Assembly (NCBI GenBank): GCA_903838035.1 | Contig: CAILWW010000067.1 | Span: forward strand, 1 to 52,149 | Length of the DNA stretch: 52,149 bases | Reading direction: 5' to 3' | From: an uncultured Actinomycetes bacterium | GTDB taxonomy: Bacteria > Actinomycetota > Actinomycetes > Nanopelagicales > Nanopelagicaceae | In this document: positions 50,813-52,149 of the stretch, piece by piece | Layout: each line of letters begins with the position of its first letter | Position numbering within the stretch: position 1 is the first letter of the stretch | The notes under the pieces: generated by a model | What the model saw: the letters and a program-made list of their open reading frames with translations, nothing else | Databases searched by the model: none | What the model was told of the DNA's origin: nothing | Program-made: the position numbers and the translations under genes

Positions 50813-51028
50813 ATGAAGTCCGAGATCCACCCAGAATATGTAGAGACCACTGTTACTTGTGGTTGCGGCGAAGTTTTCACAACTCGCTCAACAAAGTCCA
50901 CTGGTTCTATCTACGTTGAAGTCTGTTCTGTATGCCACCCCTTCTACACCGGCAAGCAACGTATCCTCGATACCGGCGGCCGTGTTGCGAAGTTCGAAGA
51001 GCGTTTCGGCAAAAAGACAGCTAAGTAG
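50813..51028 (+). CDS. rpmE: 50S ribosomal protein L31
   Basis: A 71-residue protein of the zinc-containing (C+) type. The four zinc ligands lie in TVTCGCGE (Cys16, Cys18) and VCSVCHPF (Cys38, Cys41). MKSEIHPEY and [17 protein letters not shown] are family signatures. AGGAG is 5 nt upstream of the ATG. An intrinsic terminator follows the stop. The zinc-free paralogue is not in the window. Confidence 0.98.
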   Translation: MKSEIHPEYVETTVTCGCGEVFTTRSTKSTGSIYVEVCSVCHPFYTGKQRILDTGGRVAKFEERFGKKTAK

Positions 51029-51037
51029 CTTTTTTAC

Positions 51038-51084
51038 AAGGACCGTATCGCACCTCTTCATTGGGGTGCGGCGGTCTTTTTTTA
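51038..51084 (+). terminator. intrinsic terminator after rpmE
   Basis: AGGACCG-tatc-GCACC-tcttcattgg-GGTGC-gg-CGGTC followed by a T7 run makes a good Rho-independent terminator with an internal bulge. It separates rpmE from prfA. Confidence 0.88.
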
Positions 51085-51112
51085 TTGACTTAAGTATTGA
51101 AAGGAGATCACC

Positions 51113-52149
51113 ATGGCAGAGAAAGATCGTTTCGGAAATGTTCCAGAACTACTCACTGAATATGCCGAACTCGAAGCTGCAATGGCCGATCCATCGATTC
51201 ACTCCGATCAAGGCAAGGCTCGCCAACTCGGAAAGCGATATGCCCAACTCGGACCAGTTGTTGCTGGTTATCGCGCCTGGAAATCGGCCGAGGAAGATCT
51301 CGCTGCTGGAAGAGAGATGGCGCAGGAAGATGCCGCCTTTGCCGCCGAAATCCCTGGGCTCCAAGCAACCCTAGAAGCAGCCGAAGCAAAGCTCGAAGAT
51401 TTGTTATTGCCACGTGATCCCAATGATGACCGTGACATTATTATGGAAATTAAAGCTGGCGCAGGCGGCGATGAATCGGCTCTCTTTGCTGGTGACTTGC
51501 TTCGCATGTACCAACGTTATGCGGAGAAGCAAGGTTGGAAAACTGAAATTATCGATGTTACCGAATCCGAACTCGGTGGCTATAAAGATCTAACGATGGC
51601 GGTTAAAGCCAAAGGCATCCCAGAACCTGGACATGGTCCATATGCACGTTTGAAATTTGAGGGTGGAGTTCACCGTGTGCAGCGCGTTCCGGAGACTGAA
51701 TCCCAAGGTCGCATTCATACCTCGGCCGCAGGTGTACTCGTACTTCCAGAAGCAGAGGAAGTTGACGTAGATATCAATATGAATGATTTGCGCATCGATG
51801 TCTTTCGCTCTTCCGGTCCCGGCGGACAATCTGTAAACACCACCGACTCGGCGGTACGTATTACCCACATTCCAACTGGAATTGTCGTCTCTTGTCAGAA
51901 TGAGAAATCACAACTTCAAAACAAGGAATCCGCACTCCGCATCTTGCGCGCCAGAATGTTGGTTGCGGCTCAAGAAGAGGCCGATCGCATTGCTGGCGAT
52001 ATTCGTAAATCACAGGTCCGATCCGTCGATCGTTCGGAGCGCATCCGTACCTATAACTTTCCGGAGAATCGCTTGAGCGATCACCGGGTTAACTTTAAAT
52101 CCAATAACTTAGATGCCGTTCTCAATGGCGAACTCGATCCCTGCATTGA
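51113..52149 (+). CDS. prfA: peptide chain release factor 1, 3' truncated
   Basis: 345 codons are visible and the frame runs off the window end; RF1 proteins usually have about 355-360 residues, so little is missing. The stop-codon recognition motif reads PET (in [14 protein letters not shown]), the P-x-T type of RF1, which reads UAA and UAG. The peptidyl-tRNA hydrolysis motif GGQ is at 237-239. AAGGAG is 6 nt upstream of the ATG at 51113. The gene follows the rpmE terminator in the standard actinobacterial order; prmC would be expected next. Confidence 0.97.
   Translation, partial: MAEKDRFGNVPELLTEYAELEAAMADPSIHSDQGKARQLGKRYAQLGPVVAGYRAWKSAEEDLAAGREMAQEDAAFAAEIPGLQATLEAAEAKLEDLLLPRDPNDDRDIIMEIKAGAGGDESALFAGDLLRMYQRYAEKQGWKTEIIDVTESELGGYKDLTMAVKAKGIPEPGHGPYARLKFEGGVHRVQRVPETESQGRIHTSAAGVLVLPEAEEVDVDINMNDLRIDVFRSSGPGGQSVNTTDSAVRITHIPTGIVVSCQNEKSQLQNKESALRILRARMLVAAQEEADRIAGDIRKSQVRSVDRSERIRTYNFPENRLSDHRVNFKSNNLDAVLNGELDPCI

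Overview
The window is a chromosomal segment of an actinomycete (Actinomycetota). The evidence is gene content and order: DUF5719-DUF3499-manB, ahcY-mtrA-mtrB, secA beside an Rv3235-type gene, pdtaS facing a WhiB gene, clpS-DUF2017-murI-rph-rdgB, and argS-lysA-hom-thrC-thrB-rho-rpmE-prfA. Base composition looks balanced rather than GC-rich. Convergent genes are packed to zero or negative spacing, and lpqB is missing next to mtrB. These traits fit a streamlined aquatic lineage such as Nanopelagicales (acI type). That placement is inference; there is no rRNA gene in the window. No insertion sequence, prophage, integrase or CRISPR array was seen.

Layout. 1-9599 (+): envelope and core block: DUF5719 (5' truncated), DUF3499, phosphomannomutase, S-adenosylhomocysteinase, the MtrAB two-component system, a ComF-type phosphoribosyltransferase, SecA. 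9596-13567: Rv3235-like gene (-), then a SAF/CpaB-like protein, a CpaE-like P-loop protein and a PdtaS-type histidine kinase (+), facing a WhiB1-type regulator (-). 13748-22010: tRNA-Arg(CCG), msrA, a DNA glycosylase, a sulfur amino acid operon (terC-type gene, MalY-type lyase, FAD oxidoreductase, metB), two small membrane proteins, and a Wzm/Wzt-type polysaccharide exporter. 22186-30820: secreted Lys-rich peptide, short HPF, NAD(P)HX dehydratase, UPF0718 permease with a YHS domain, lipoprotein, CBS protein, pirin, three-subunit proton-translocating transhydrogenase, argF. 30858-36187: DUF3039, a secreted GH18 protein, clpS, DUF2017, murI, rph, rdgB. 36266-42349: a membrane protein with a histone H1-like Lys/Ala repeat, an OatA-type O-acyltransferase, a coiled-coil protein with a Lys-rich tail, a GNAT protein, and a three-gene cytochrome b operon. 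42368-52149: intrinsic terminator, tRNA-Leu(TAG), then argS, lysA, hom-thrC-thrB, rho, rpmE and prfA (3' truncated).

Two patterns run through the window. First, at least thirteen gene starts sit 6 or 7 nt downstream of a TANNNT -10 box, so leaderless transcription appears to be a major mode here. Second, three proteins carry Lys/Ala-rich tracts in different settings: secreted, membrane-anchored and coiled coil. The most system-like unknown is the cytochrome b operon at 40600-42349, which has a b6-type four-helix cytochrome b but no Rieske protein, no c-type cytochrome and no canonical C-terminal cytochrome b half.
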